A stretch of 64,000 nucleotides of DNA. Source: Rubrivivax sp. (lineage in GTDB: Bacteria > Pseudomonadota > Gammaproteobacteria > Burkholderiales > Burkholderiaceae_C). The notes below the pieces were generated by a model. The model was not told the DNA's origin, ran no database searches, and worked only from the letters and a program-made list of their open reading frames with translations. The DNA lies in NCBI GenBank assembly GCA_022843905.1, contig JALHMT010000018.1:6344-70343 (forward strand), written 5' to 3'. Shown here piece by piece: positions 1 through 9,001 of the stretch. Numbering within the stretch: the stretch's first letter is position 1; every line of letters starts with the position of its first letter. Both the position numbers and the translations under genes were made by a program.

Positions 1-276
1 AACCGCTTCGTGGTGTATGCCATGTACCCGCAGTGCGACATCAGCATGCACGTGATGTGGGGCCGCGAGAAGATGAACACCGTCTACACCGTGGGCAAGT
101 CGATCTTCGACCGCGGCAATCCGCTGATGGTGGGCGAGCTGATGCTCAGCCACGGCGGCGGCGGCCACCACGCCGCCGGCACCTGCCAGGGCGACAACGC
201 CACCGCCGAGGCCCTGAAGCAGCAGCTGATCGAGCAGATCGTGAGCCTCTCGCGCGCCGAGGCCGTGGCGGCCTGA
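1..276 (+). CDS. DHH-family phosphoesterase, C-terminal part (5' end outside window)
   Basis: The reading frame is open from the first base, so only the last 91 residues are present. The stretch GGGGHHAAGTC is the glycine-histidine signature of the DHHA1 domain, which closes the substrate site of DHH phosphoesterases (RecJ, NrnA/oligoribonuclease-like and exopolyphosphatase-like proteins). The preceding residues contain a beta-rich segment (VVYAMYPQCDISMHV) typical of that domain. The N-terminal DHH metal-binding half is not in the window, so the substrate cannot be named. Internal ATG or GTG codons should not be taken as the start. Confidence 0.8.
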   Translation, partial: NRFVVYAMYPQCDISMHVMWGREKMNTVYTVGKSIFDRGNPLMVGELMLSHGGGGHHAAGTCQGDNATAEALKQQLIEQIVSLSRAEAVAA

Positions 277-414
277 CGCGCTGCGGTCGGCTCGCGAGCC
301 GTCGGCCGCGGGCCGGGTCCGGTGCTGCAAGCCACCAGGCCAGCGCACCTTGCAGCACGGGCTGCCGGGGCGCCCTCTTTCTGTCCATGGCACCGCCCTT
401 GCCAGTGCGGACTG

Positions 415-717
415 ATGGACGACGTGATGGGCAGCCTGCAGTGGCCGGCGATGGTGGTGACGGTGGCGGCCTCGTGGCTGGTGGCCTCGCAGTCGAGCGG
501 GCGTCGCACCACCGGCTTCTGGCTGTTCCTGGTCAGCAACGCACTCTGGGTGGCCTGGGGACTTCACACGCAGGCCACGGCACTGGTGTTGCTGCAGTTC
601 TGCCTGGCGGCGCTGAACATCCGCGGCGCGTGGAAGAACGACAGGAACGGCAAGGGCGGAGGAGGCGGCACCGACAAGGGCGACGACGACGCCGCCGCGA
701 GGGGCCGCACGAGCTGA
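415..717 (+). CDS. small integral membrane protein of unknown function
   Basis: A 100-residue protein. Residues about 10-70 form two to three hydrophobic segments (around VVTVAASWLVAS, FWLFLVSNALWVAWGL and ALVLLQFCLAALNIRG). The tail is hydrophilic, with a run of glycines followed by acidic residues. It resembles short conserved Burkholderiales membrane proteins with no assigned role. The start is uncertain: ATG 415 is taken, but ATG 427 has a GGA seven bases upstream and is equally plausible. It sits 45 bases before the DUF3072 gene on the same strand. No function is proposed. Confidence 0.6.
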   Translation: MDDVMGSLQWPAMVVTVAASWLVASQSSGRRTTGFWLFLVSNALWVAWGLHTQATALVLLQFCLAALNIRGAWKNDRNGKGGGGGTDKGDDDAAARGRTS

Positions 718-762
718 GCGGCAGGCACCGGCCTTGCCGCAGATCGGTGCAAGGAGCACCCC

Positions 763-1170
763 ATGACCGACAAGCGCACCCAGGATCTGGCCCGGCAGGG
801 CAACATGGAGAAGGACCCCGACGACTGGGTCACCGGTGACGAGCCGATGACCGGCGCGCAGAGGTCCTACCTGAAGACCCTCAGCGAAGAGGCGCGGCAG
901 CCCTTCGACGAGACACTCAGCAAGGCCCAGGCCTCGCGTCGCATCGAAGAGCTGCAGGCCCTGACGGGGCGCGGTGACCCAGGTCCCGGCCCCGAGGGAG
1001 GCCAGGCGCAGCGCCCGCCCGACACCAAAGGCGTGATGGCGTCGCTCGGAGAAGCCATCTCGGCACCGGTGCTGGGGGTGGACGATGGCGATGCGGGCGA
1101 CGCGCGCGTGGGCGCCAGGCGCGAGAACGAGCGCGAGAACGAGCGCAAGAGCGGCCACAGCGGGCGCTGA
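763..1170 (+). CDS. DUF3072 domain protein
   Basis: A 135-residue soluble protein. Residues about 15-65 carry the DUF3072 signature: KDPDDWVTGDEPMTGAQ, then a helix containing YLKTLSEEA, then a second helix ending in RIEELQALTGR. The family is small, of unknown function and widespread in proteobacteria and actinobacteria. The C-terminal half is low-complexity and charged, ending in repeated REN/ERK residues, and is probably disordered. AAGGAG lies six bases before the ATG, which fixes the start. Confidence 0.8.
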   Translation: MTDKRTQDLARQGNMEKDPDDWVTGDEPMTGAQRSYLKTLSEEARQPFDETLSKAQASRRIEELQALTGRGDPGPGPEGGQAQRPPDTKGVMASLGEAISAPVLGVDDGDAGDARVGARRENERENERKSGHSGR

Positions 1171-1222
1171 GGCCGGCCACGGACGCTGGCGCGCTCCGTC
1201 GGGCGCGCCGCAGCCCGGGGCT

Positions 1223-1789
1223 TCACACCCGCGCCGGGGCGCGTGCTGCCACGCGGCGGCGCAGCGAGTGCGTGGTGTCCCCGGGCAGCAGCTTCTGCGG
1301 CACCTGCACCAGCGTCCAGCTCAGGCGGGCCTGTTCGACGACCCACACCATGTCGTAGGTCTTGTCGGGCCAGCGGCCCGGGGCTTCCGCGCGCTGCAGC
1401 AACTGGTTGGCCAGGGCCGGCAGCTCGTCGTGGCGCCAGCACACCAGCACCGGCCCCTGCAGGCGATGCAGGTGATCGGCGACCCGCGACGGTGCATCGT
1501 CGGCGGCGAGCGACTCATCGATCTCCAGGCCCAGCAGTTCGGCCATCGGCTGCAGCGTGTCGCGCGGCCGCGTGGACGGCCGCTCGGCGGTGGCCCGGGC
1601 GGCCACCAGGTGCTGCGGTCGCACCAGGTGCCCTTCCGGTGCGTTGAACAGCCGCGCCAGTGCAGCGGCGCGCATCCAGCCCGTGACGCTGAGCGACGCT
1701 GGATCGGGCCGGCCCTGGCGGTCGACGCCTTGCTCACCGTCCAGCGGCTTCTCGGCATGGCGGATCAGCATGATGCTGGAGTCGTTCAC
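1223..1789 (-). CDS. histidine phosphatase superfamily protein
   Basis: A 188-residue protein starting at GTG 1789. LIRHAEKP near the N-terminus is the catalytic RHG/RHA motif of the phosphoglycerate-mutase-like phosphatases, whose histidine becomes phosphorylated. A second histidine, in VCWRHDELP about 110 residues further on, fits the general acid/base region. The segment between holds helical substrate-cap sequence. Reading further upstream gives only low-complexity sequence with no homology signal, so the GTG just before the motif was preferred. It is divergent from the membrane protein at 1911. Substrate unknown. Confidence 0.75.
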   Translation of the reverse strand: MNDSSIMLIRHAEKPLDGEQGVDRQGRPDPASLSVTGWMRAAALARLFNAPEGHLVRPQHLVAARATAERPSTRPRDTLQPMAELLGLEIDESLAADDAPSRVADHLHRLQGPVLVCWRHDELPALANQLLQRAEAPGRWPDKTYDMVWVVEQARLSWTLVQVPQKLLPGDTTHSLRRRVAARAPARV

Positions 1790-1910
1790 GGCAATGTCTC
1801 TCACAAGGGAAGGGGATCGGCGGCAGGGGCAAACCGCGCGCCGGCAAGCAGGTCCTGCCGCCGGCGCCTGGCAGTGCCGCTGCGGGTGAGCCGCTTGCCG
1901 AAGGGGCGCC

Positions 1911-2990
1911 ATGAATCAGGTCGACCCACCACCTGCGCAGGCGCTGCCGCACGCTCGTCGGCACCGCGGCGGCTGGGGCCGCTTCATCGAGCTGTCGATG
2001 CGTCGCACGCCGCCGTCCGGCGTCCCGGCGCAGGCGGCCAGCGGTCCGGTCCCGACGCAGACGCATGCGCTGTCTCACCATGACGTGCTGATGCTGCTCG
2101 AACCCTTCGTGCGCTGCGGTCGGCAGCTCGACATGGCGGCCAGCGACCGCCTGCATCGACGCCTGGTCTTCAAACCGCTCCACCACGCCGGGCCGGCCCC
2201 AGGCCTGCCGGCGCTGGTCGAGACGCTGGAGTTGCACAGCCCGCGCCCGGGGCGCTACCGGCTGCTGCGTCTGCTGGTCGACGGCCAGGGGCTTTGCGCG
2301 CGGCTGCAGGCCGAAGGCCGGCAGCCGCAGGACCTGCTGTCACGCATCGACGGCGTCCCCCTGGCACGGCAGTGGCAAGTCGAAGCAGGCTTCGTGGCCG
2401 CGCGCAGCCATCGTCTGGAGGAGGCCTGCGGCATCCACCTGGTGCTGACCGGGGCCGAGGTGCGGCTCGACGCGCTCACGATGAAGATGGACGTGCCAGA
2501 GACACCCGGTGTGCCGGCCCGCATCGAGCTGGGCGAACCCGGCCCCGCGCCGCGCTCGCTGCCCGAGGATCTTCTGGCCGTGCTGGGCTGGTCGTGGTCG
2601 GCCCTCAAGAGGGCGCCCGATGGCTTCATCGGCTGCCTGCGCCTGCAAGGGGGCCGTCGCATGCGCAGCCTGGACGCCGAGCACAAGCTGCTGGACACGG
2701 CGCGCCACCTGGCGCGCACGCTGGCCCAGCCGCCGGCCGACTTCCACCGCCGCCTGTGGCTGGCGCGCTGGGGCGTGACGCTGCGCCGGGCGATTCCCGT
2801 CGGCGTGGTGGGCTCGCTGGCCACCCTGGCCGCTGCCGCCGAGCCGCTGCAGCTGCCTCTGCATTCGCCGTCCGGCTTGCTGCTGGTGGGCGCGCCGCTG
2901 CTGTTGCTGGTGCTGTACTTCCTGCGTGGCGCGGCGCCCCGCATCGAGCTGCCGCACCTGCCCCGTGCCGGGAAGTCCGCCGACTGGTGA
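1911..2990 (+). CDS. hypothetical protein with C-terminal membrane segments
   Basis: A 359-residue protein I do not recognise. The first 260 residues are soluble and mixed alpha/beta. Two hydrophobic segments follow at about 295-312 (VGVVGSLATLAAAA region) and 322-340 (LLLVGAPLLLLVLYFL), ending in a short basic tail. No signal peptide is visible at the N-terminus, so the large domain is probably cytoplasmic, anchored by a C-terminal hairpin. AAGGGG precedes the ATG. It lies 125 bases before the BTAD regulator on the same strand; a functional link is possible but not shown. Confidence 0.65.
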   Translation: MNQVDPPPAQALPHARRHRGGWGRFIELSMRRTPPSGVPAQAASGPVPTQTHALSHHDVLMLLEPFVRCGRQLDMAASDRLHRRLVFKPLHHAGPAPGLPALVETLELHSPRPGRYRLLRLLVDGQGLCARLQAEGRQPQDLLSRIDGVPLARQWQVEAGFVAARSHRLEEACGIHLVLTGAEVRLDALTMKMDVPETPGVPARIELGEPGPAPRSLPEDLLAVLGWSWSALKRAPDGFIGCLRLQGGRRMRSLDAEHKLLDTARHLARTLAQPPADFHRRLWLARWGVTLRRAIPVGVVGSLATLAAAAEPLQLPLHSPSGLLLVGAPLLLLVLYFLRGAAPRIELPHLPRAGKSADW

Positions 2991-3115
2991 GACCGGCAGC
3001 GCTGTGGCCGACCCGGCGCAAGACTGTTACCGAAGATGCACCTGTGTCGACGGTGAGCCCAGGCTCGGGCACCACAATCATTTATGCACAGCACACCGTG
3101 CTGGAGGAGCCCCCT

Positions 3116-6100
3116 GTGAACGCGAGGGAAAGGGCTGGCCTGCAAACGATCGGGCAGCCCCGTCTGCAGGTGGCGTCCACGGTCACGATGGTCTGCCGCA
3201 GCGGCCAGCCGTGTGAACTGAAGGGCAACGCGGCCGTGGTGCTGGCCTGGGTGGCGATGGAGGGTCACGCCGACCGCCGCCGCCTGTCGGCCGCGCTGTG
3301 GCCCGACTCCGACGCAGGGCAGGCGCGCAGCAACCTGCGGGTCTTGACCCATCGCATCAACCAGCGGTTCGGCGGCGAGCTGCTGCTGGGTCATGAACAC
3401 CTTCAACTCGATGCCACGCAGGCCCGGGTCGACCTGCACGACGTCGATGCGCTGCTGGCGGCGCTGGAGACCGGCGGTGCGGCGCGCTGCGAACTGCTGG
3501 GCGAAGCCGGCGTGGGCACCGACGCAGGTGACGCGCTGCAGACCTGGCTGGCCGAAGCTCGGCAGCGGCAGAAGCAGGCCCAGCTGTCGAAGCTCGAGCA
3601 GGCCCTGAATCAGGCGCTCGCATCGAACGAGACCGCGCGCGCAGCGGCGCTGGCCCGGGCCTGCGCGCAGCTCGACCCACTGAGCGAGCAGCGGCATCGA
3701 CGCCTGATGGAGGTCCTGGCGCGGGCAGGCGACCGGGCCGCCGCGCTGTCGGCATACGAGGCGTGCAAGTCCATGCTCCGACAGCACCTGGGCGTGCTGC
3801 CCTGCCTGGAGACGCGCGCCGTGCAGCTGCGCATCCTTCAGGAGCAGGCGCTGGGCCCGGTGCAGGGTCCGCAGGACGGCGCCGAGGCCGAAGGCCTCGC
3901 GGCTCTGGGCGGCGCCGCAAGCTATCCGCTCGTCGAGCGCGAAGCCATGCTCGAAGCGGCACGGTCAGCGCTCGCGCAGGGACTGCACGTGGTGGTTCAG
4001 GGCGAGCCCGGGCTGGGCAAGACACGTTTGCTGCGGCATCTGGCGGCGGGCGCTGGCGACACGGTGGAGCCGGTAGCCATCCGTTCGGCGCTCAAGCACG
4101 AGCCCTACGCCGCCATCGCTCAACTGCTGCAGGAAGTGCAGCCCCGCCGCGCACCGGTCGTCGGCATGCCCGAGCAGATCGAGCTGGCGCGGCTGGCACC
4201 CCTGGCCTTCGCCGGCGTCAAGCCGTCGGAGGCTGCTCTGTCGGCGCCGCGCCTGCATGCGGCGCTGCGGCACTGGCTTGCGCGCCTGGGCGAGGCCGGC
4301 TTGCGCGTGCTCGTCATCGACGACGTGCAATACGCGGATGCGGCGTCCCAGGCAGCGCTGGCGTCTTTGCTGGACGCGACATCGGCCTCGGCCGCACGGG
4401 GACCGGCCTTGCTGCTGACGAACCGTAGTGGCGAGACCGAAGCCGTGCTGGAAGACGCCGTCACCGACGCGCAGACGCAGCACCGGGCGCGCCGCCTCGA
4501 GCTGCAGCGCCTCAGCCCGGCCGGGGTGCAGACCCTGTTGACGAGCATGGCCGCGGCCCGGCACGCCACCGACCCGGCCAGCCTGGCCCGGCAGCTGCAC
4601 AAGCGCACCGGCGGCAACCCGCTGTTCGTGATCGAGCTCGCCCGGCAGGTGCTGGAGCGCGGCGAAGCCGCCGACACGGCCAGCGTGCAGGCCTTGCTGG
4701 AGGCCAGCCTGTCGCGCTGCGGCGCGGCCGCCCAGCAGCTGGCCGCGGTGGCGGCGGTGGCCGCCGATGACTTCACCGTGGAGCTGGCCGCGGCCGTGAC
4801 GGGCCAGACGGCGCTCGGGCTGATGCCGGCCTGGCGGGAGCTGCAGCAGCGCGGGCTGTTCGCCGGCCAGGGCCTGGCGCACGACCTGGTGAGCGATGCC
4901 GTGCTGGCCGGGCTGCCGCAGGCCATCCTGCAGCAGCTGCACCGGCAGGTCGCCGGTGTCCTCGAAGGCCAGGGCGTGCGGGGCATGGCGGTGCTGCGGC
5001 ACTGGGTGGCCGCAGAAGATGCCGACCGTGCGCTGCCGCATGCGGTGCACCAGCTGCATGCCGCCAGCGCCGCCGGGCTGCCGACGATGCAGCAGGAGCT
5101 CACGATGCTCGGGCTGCTGCAGGCTGCCGGCGACCAGGTGTTGCGCGACCACCTGTGGTTGACCGGCGAGTTGAACCTGGGGTGGAACTCGGCACCGACC
5201 ACCGAGACCTGGCTGCGCGTGCGTGCGCTGCGTCAGCGGGTCGAACAGCTGCCGCGGTCGGCGGCCACCGCGGCCTGGATCACCTACGAGACGGCACGCG
5301 ACCGCTGGTTCATCGACGCAGCGCCGAAGGCCGCGTACGACATGCTGGCGCCCGCCGCCGTGGCGATGCCGCCGCAGGGCATCGAGCGCGCGTTCATGGA
5401 GTTCGAGCTCGCCGTGCTGGCGGTCAACCTGAACGGCGCGCCTGGCGCGCACCCGCATCGTGCCCGCCACGCCGTGGCAGGGTTGCCGGACCAGCCGGGC
5501 GTGAACCGGCTGCGCACCGAGATCGACAGCCTGATCGGCATCTTCCTGGACCAGGCTGGAGAGATCCGGACCCAGGCGGCCCGCCTGCGCGCCGGCCGCC
5601 GGCGCGGCGACCTGGCCACGGTGGCCGACGCGTCCGTGCGCATGGGCTTCCTGCATGCGACCCTGGGCAACGCGGCGCACGCGCTGAAGTACTGCGTCCA
5701 GGCGGCGCGCCTGCGCGAACCCGACGGCCCCGAAACCGGTCGGTTCCCCACGCCCTACGCCATCGGCAAGGTCGCGCTGAACGCCGGTCACTACGCCCTG
5801 GCGCAACGCCTGCTGAGCGCCGGCGAGGATCGTCAGGCAAGGCTGCAGCGCCAGGTTCCGCTGGCCCTGCTGTACCTGCGGATGGGCGACCCGCAACAGG
5901 CGGCAGACCGGCTCGACCAGGCCAGCCCCGAGGCGCTGAGCGAGCAGTTCTCGGCCCAGGTCGCCTACCTGCATGCGCGCGCCGAAGTCGACCGGCTGCG
6001 CGGGCACGATCCGCTGCCCGCCTTCCAGCAGCATCTGGATCGAGCCCGGCAGCTGGGCTTGAGCGGCGTCAACCTGAGCCTGATCGGCTGGCAGATCGAC

Positions 6101-6523
6101 CTGAGGACGAAGCCGCTGGCGCACAGGCTGGCCAGTGCCGATGCCCTGCTCGTCGATCTGCGGGAGAGTGGCAGCAGCGGCGCCATCCTGGCCAAGGCCC
6201 TGCTCGAGATCGCCGAGGTCCTGGCCGAGGCCGGCGATCCCCGGTGCGAGTCGGTGGTGGCCGAGGCCGCCCGGCTGCTGCGGCGGGGGTGCACGAACTT
6301 CACCTTGTACCTGCCCGAAGGCCTGCTGCGCAGCGCGCGCCTGGTCAGGCGCCGGAATCCGCTGGAAGCCGATGCCCTGGTGCACGTGGCCCGGCGCTGG
6401 GTGGCCCATGCGCGGCAGCGCCTGCCGCAGGAGGCGGCGGCGGGCTTCGAGCACAACGTGGTGGTGAACAGGCTGTTGCTGGGCGCGGACCCGCAGGCCC
6501 TGTTCGCGGCACCGCTGCACTGA
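3116..6523 (+). CDS. BTAD/AAA-ATPase transcriptional regulator (SARP/LAL-like)
   Basis: A 1135-residue protein starting at GTG 3116, with GGAGGAG six bases upstream. Residues about 15-105 form an OmpR-like winged-helix DNA-binding domain, and about 110-250 a bacterial transcriptional activation (BTAD) TPR-like domain. An AAA/STAND-type ATPase follows, with Walker A GEPGLGKT at residues 296-303 and Walker B LVIDDVQ around 402-403. The remaining 600 residues are alpha-helical TPR-like repeats, presumably a sensor and oligomerisation arm. Such proteins activate promoters when the ATPase part receives a signal. The DUF1800/DUF1501 genes begin 335 bases downstream on the same strand and are the obvious candidate target, which is inference. 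Confidence 0.85.
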   Translation: MNARERAGLQTIGQPRLQVASTVTMVCRSGQPCELKGNAAVVLAWVAMEGHADRRRLSAALWPDSDAGQARSNLRVLTHRINQRFGGELLLGHEHLQLDATQARVDLHDVDALLAALETGGAARCELLGEAGVGTDAGDALQTWLAEARQRQKQAQLSKLEQALNQALASNETARAAALARACAQLDPLSEQRHRRLMEVLARAGDRAAALSAYEACKSMLRQHLGVLPCLETRAVQLRILQEQALGPVQGPQDGAEAEGLAALGGAASYPLVEREAMLEAARSALAQGLHVVVQGEPGLGKTRLLRHLAAGAGDTVEPVAIRSALKHEPYAAIAQLLQEVQPRRAPVVGMPEQIELARLAPLAFAGVKPSEAALSAPRLHAALRHWLARLGEAGLRVLVIDDVQYADAASQAALASLLDATSASAARGPALLLTNRSGETEAVLEDAVTDAQTQHRARRLELQRLSPAGVQTLLTSMAAARHATDPASLARQLHKRTGGNPLFVIELARQVLERGEAADTASVQALLEASLSRCGAAAQQLAAVAAVAADDFTVELAAAVTGQTALGLMPAWRELQQRGLFAGQGLAHDLVSDAVLAGLPQAILQQLHRQVAGVLEGQGVRGMAVLRHWVAAEDADRALPHAVHQLHAASAAGLPTMQQELTMLGLLQAAGDQVLRDHLWLTGELNLGWNSAPTTETWLRVRALRQRVEQLPRSAATAAWITYETARDRWFIDAAPKAAYDMLAPAAVAMPPQGIERAFMEFELAVLAVNLNGAPGAHPHRARHAVAGLPDQPGVNRLRTEIDSLIGIFLDQAGEIRTQAARLRAGRRRGDLATVADASVRMGFLHATLGNAAHALKYCVQAARLREPDGPETGRFPTPYAIGKVALNAGHYALAQRLLSAGEDRQARLQRQVPLALLYLRMGDPQQAADRLDQASPEALSEQFSAQVAYLHARAEVDRLRGHDPLPAFQQHLDRARQLGLSGVNLSLIGWQIDLRTKPLAHRLASADALLVDLRESGSSGAILAKALLEIAEVLAEAGDPRCESVVAEAARLLRRGCTNFTLYLPEGLLRSARLVRRRNPLEADALVHVARRWVAHARQRLPQEAAAGFEHNVVVNRLLLGADPQALFAAPLH

Positions 6524-6858
6524 GCCCGCCCGGCCCGCCGAAGTCTGCGCTGCGCACGACGCAACGCAGGGCGCTGCGCATGTCAACGTGCCTGTCATCG
6601 CGCCGGGCCTCGCACGGGGCACCGCCCACCCCGTGGCGCGCGGCCCTGCGCATCGTGTCGCATCTTCAGCCGAACGCGCCGCCGTCGACGACGAGCCGCT
6701 GAAGCGCTCCTGAAGCGCTCCTGAAGCGGGCGGCCCCGGACACTGCGTTCGTGGCGAGGCACAGGCAGCGCGCCCGGAAGTCAGGGCGCTGGAACCAGCG
6801 GGTGCGGCATGCCGCATCGGCCTTGCGACGACACATCGTTTCCACGAAAGGTGCGCAC
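6524..6858 (+). other. intergenic region between regulator and DUF1800 gene
   Basis: A 335-base stretch without a convincing gene. It holds a short tandem repeat (6699-6731) and repeated GCGCTGCGCA words near 6545-6582. It presumably contains the promoter of the DUF1800/DUF1501 pair, but no clear -35/-10 pair could be assigned. GAAAGG lies about nine bases before the DUF1800 start. Confidence 0.5.
6699..6731 (+). repeat. three-unit 11-bp tandem repeat
   Basis: The unit CTGAAGCGCTC occurs at 6699-6709 and 6710-6720, followed by a diverged third copy (CTGAAGCGGGC) from 6721. It lies upstream of the DUF1800 gene. The three iterated words could be a multimeric regulator site or simple slippage. 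Confidence 0.7.
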
Positions 6859-8985
6859 ATGACTCACTCGACGGGCCCCGCGCCCACCCTCCGGCCAGAT
6901 CCACCCAGGCACCGCGATGCGGCCGGCCACGGGCCCTCGACGACCGTCACGCGGGCGCTGACGCAGCGTCTGCTGCGCGGCCTGCCGGCCCTGCTGATGG
7001 CGGCCTGCCTGGCGTCCAACGGCGCCGCCGCGCAGACGCTGCAGTCCTTCACCGTGGTGAATGCGGACACCGGCGCCGACATCGCCACCTTCGCCGCCAG
7101 CGGCACGGTCTCGGTGCTCGCCACGCCGCGCATCAACATCCGAGCGAATGCCAGCAACGCCGCGAGCGTGGTCTTCAGCGACGGCACCAGCACCCGCACG
7201 GAGAACGCCGCGCCCTTCGCCTACAAGGGCAACAGCGGACCGGTCTACGCCAAGTGGACGCCCGCCATCGGCACCTACGTCATCAGCGCCAGGCCGTTCT
7301 CGGGCCGCAGCGGCAGCGGCACGGCCGGGGCCACGGCCACGCTGACCTTGACGGTGACGGGCACCACGGCGCCACCGCCCGTGGCCCAGGACCGGCCCGC
7401 CACGCGCAACGAGGCCGCTCGCTTCCTGGCGCAGGCCACCTTCGGGCCCGTGGACGCCGACATCGACCGCCTGATGAACATCGGCTACACGGCCTGGATC
7501 GACGAACAGTTCGCGACGCCGCGCAGCGGCACGCACCAGGCCTTCTTCGAGACACTGAACGACGGCGACGACAAGGAGGTGGTGGCGGCGTTCTGGAAGA
7601 ACGCCCTGACGGGCCGCGATCAGCTGCGCCTGCGCATGGCCTACGCGCTGTCGCAGATCTTCGTGATCTCTCTCGAAGACGGCGACGTGGACAACCACGA
7701 CCGCGCGGTGGCCGCCTGGCTCGACATGCTGAACACGCACAGCTTCGGCAACTACCGCGAGCTGCTGCAGGCCGTGTCGGTCAGCCCCCTGATGGGCATG
7801 TACCTGACCCACATCGCCAACCAGAAGGCCGATGCCGCCACCGGCCGCGTGCCCGACGAGAACTACGCGCGCGAGGTGATGCAGCTGTTCAGCATCGGCC
7901 TGGTGGAGCTCCACCCGGACGGTCGTCCGCGCACGGACGGCGGCGGCGCGGCGCTCGAGACCTACACCCCGGCCGACGTGTCGGAGCTGGCCAAGGTGTT
8001 CACTGGCTGGAGCTGGGCCTGCCCCGCCTTTCCCGACAGGAGCTGCTTCCTGCGCGGCAAGTCCGACAACCGTGAATTCGCCGACCGTGCCCTCAGACCG
8101 ATGGTCGCCTACCCCGACTTCCACAGCATCGAGGCCAAGTCCTTCCTCGGCAGGACGATCCCGGCCGGCACCAGCGCGGCCGACAGCCTGCGCATCGCGC
8201 TCGACCACCTGGCCGCGCATCCGAACGTCGGGCCCTTCATCGGCCGCCAGCTGATCCAGCGCTTCACCACCAGCAACCCCAGCCCGGCCTACGTCGGCGC
8301 CGTGGCGCGCGCGTTCGACAACAACGGTGCCGGCGTCCGGGGCGACTTCAAGGCCGTGCTCAAGGCGGTGCTGACGCACCCCGAGGCCCGCGTGGTGAGC
8401 GACACGTCAGGCAAGGTGCGCGAGCCGGTGCTGCGCCTGTCGGCCTTCATGCGCGCCTTCCCGCACCGCAGCGTGTCGGGCCGCTTCGACATGGAACTCA
8501 CCAACAGCCCCGCGACGGCGCTGGGCCAGGCACCGCTGCATTCGCCGTCGGTGTTCAACTTCTACCGGCCGGGCTACATGGCCCCGGGCACGCAGAGCGC
8601 AGCGCGCAGGCTGGTGGCGCCCGAGCTGCAGATCGTCAACGAGACCAGCGTCGCCGGCTACGTGAACTTCATGCGCGACAGCATCAGTGCCGGCGTCGGC
8701 TTTCCTGCCGGCTCGGGCCTGACGCGGCGCGATCTGCAAGGCGACTACAGCGCCGAGCTGGCGCTGGCCGCCGACGTGCCGGCCCTGGTGGACCGCGTCA
8801 CGACCCGCCTGACCTATGGCGCCGTCGGCGCAGCCCGCCGCGCCGAGATCATCGCTGCGGTCACCAGCATCGCCCTGCCCGGCAGCGGCAGCTCACAGAC
8901 CCAGATCAACGCCGCCCGGCGCCATCGCGTCAACGCCGCCGTCCTGCTGACGGTGGCCGCACCCGAGTTCGTGGTGATCAAGTAA
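6859..8985 (+). CDS. DUF1800 family exported protein
   Basis: A 708-residue protein. The N-terminus has a long signal-like region with a hydrophobic stretch ending in NGAAAQ at about residue 57. An Ig-like beta domain follows (about 58-170), then the DUF1800 core beginning with NEAARFLAQATFGP, plus the family words DENYAREVMQLFSIGL, FTGWSW and SPSVFNFYRPGY. DUF1800 proteins have no established biochemical activity and are almost always paired with a DUF1501 protein, as here (17 bases downstream). They are presumed to act in the envelope or outside the cell. The start was placed at the ATG with a GAAAGG element rather than upstream in-frame codons. Confidence 0.9.
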   Translation: MTHSTGPAPTLRPDPPRHRDAAGHGPSTTVTRALTQRLLRGLPALLMAACLASNGAAAQTLQSFTVVNADTGADIATFAASGTVSVLATPRINIRANASNAASVVFSDGTSTRTENAAPFAYKGNSGPVYAKWTPAIGTYVISARPFSGRSGSGTAGATATLTLTVTGTTAPPPVAQDRPATRNEAARFLAQATFGPVDADIDRLMNIGYTAWIDEQFATPRSGTHQAFFETLNDGDDKEVVAAFWKNALTGRDQLRLRMAYALSQIFVISLEDGDVDNHDRAVAAWLDMLNTHSFGNYRELLQAVSVSPLMGMYLTHIANQKADAATGRVPDENYAREVMQLFSIGLVELHPDGRPRTDGGGAALETYTPADVSELAKVFTGWSWACPAFPDRSCFLRGKSDNREFADRALRPMVAYPDFHSIEAKSFLGRTIPAGTSAADSLRIALDHLAAHPNVGPFIGRQLIQRFTTSNPSPAYVGAVARAFDNNGAGVRGDFKAVLKAVLTHPEARVVSDTSGKVREPVLRLSAFMRAFPHRSVSGRFDMELTNSPATALGQAPLHSPSVFNFYRPGYMAPGTQSAARRLVAPELQIVNETSVAGYVNFMRDSISAGVGFPAGSGLTRRDLQGDYSAELALAADVPALVDRVTTRLTYGAVGAARRAEIIAAVTSIALPGSGSSQTQINAARRHRVNAAVLLTVAAPEFVVIK

Positions 8986-9001
8986 ACAGGAGTCGACGTC
9001 C

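Noticed and set aside
3965-6904. A 979-codon open frame on the minus strand.
   Set aside because: It is antisense to the BTAD regulator, has no motif, start signal or plausible composition, and is the usual by-product of about 70% G+C coding DNA.
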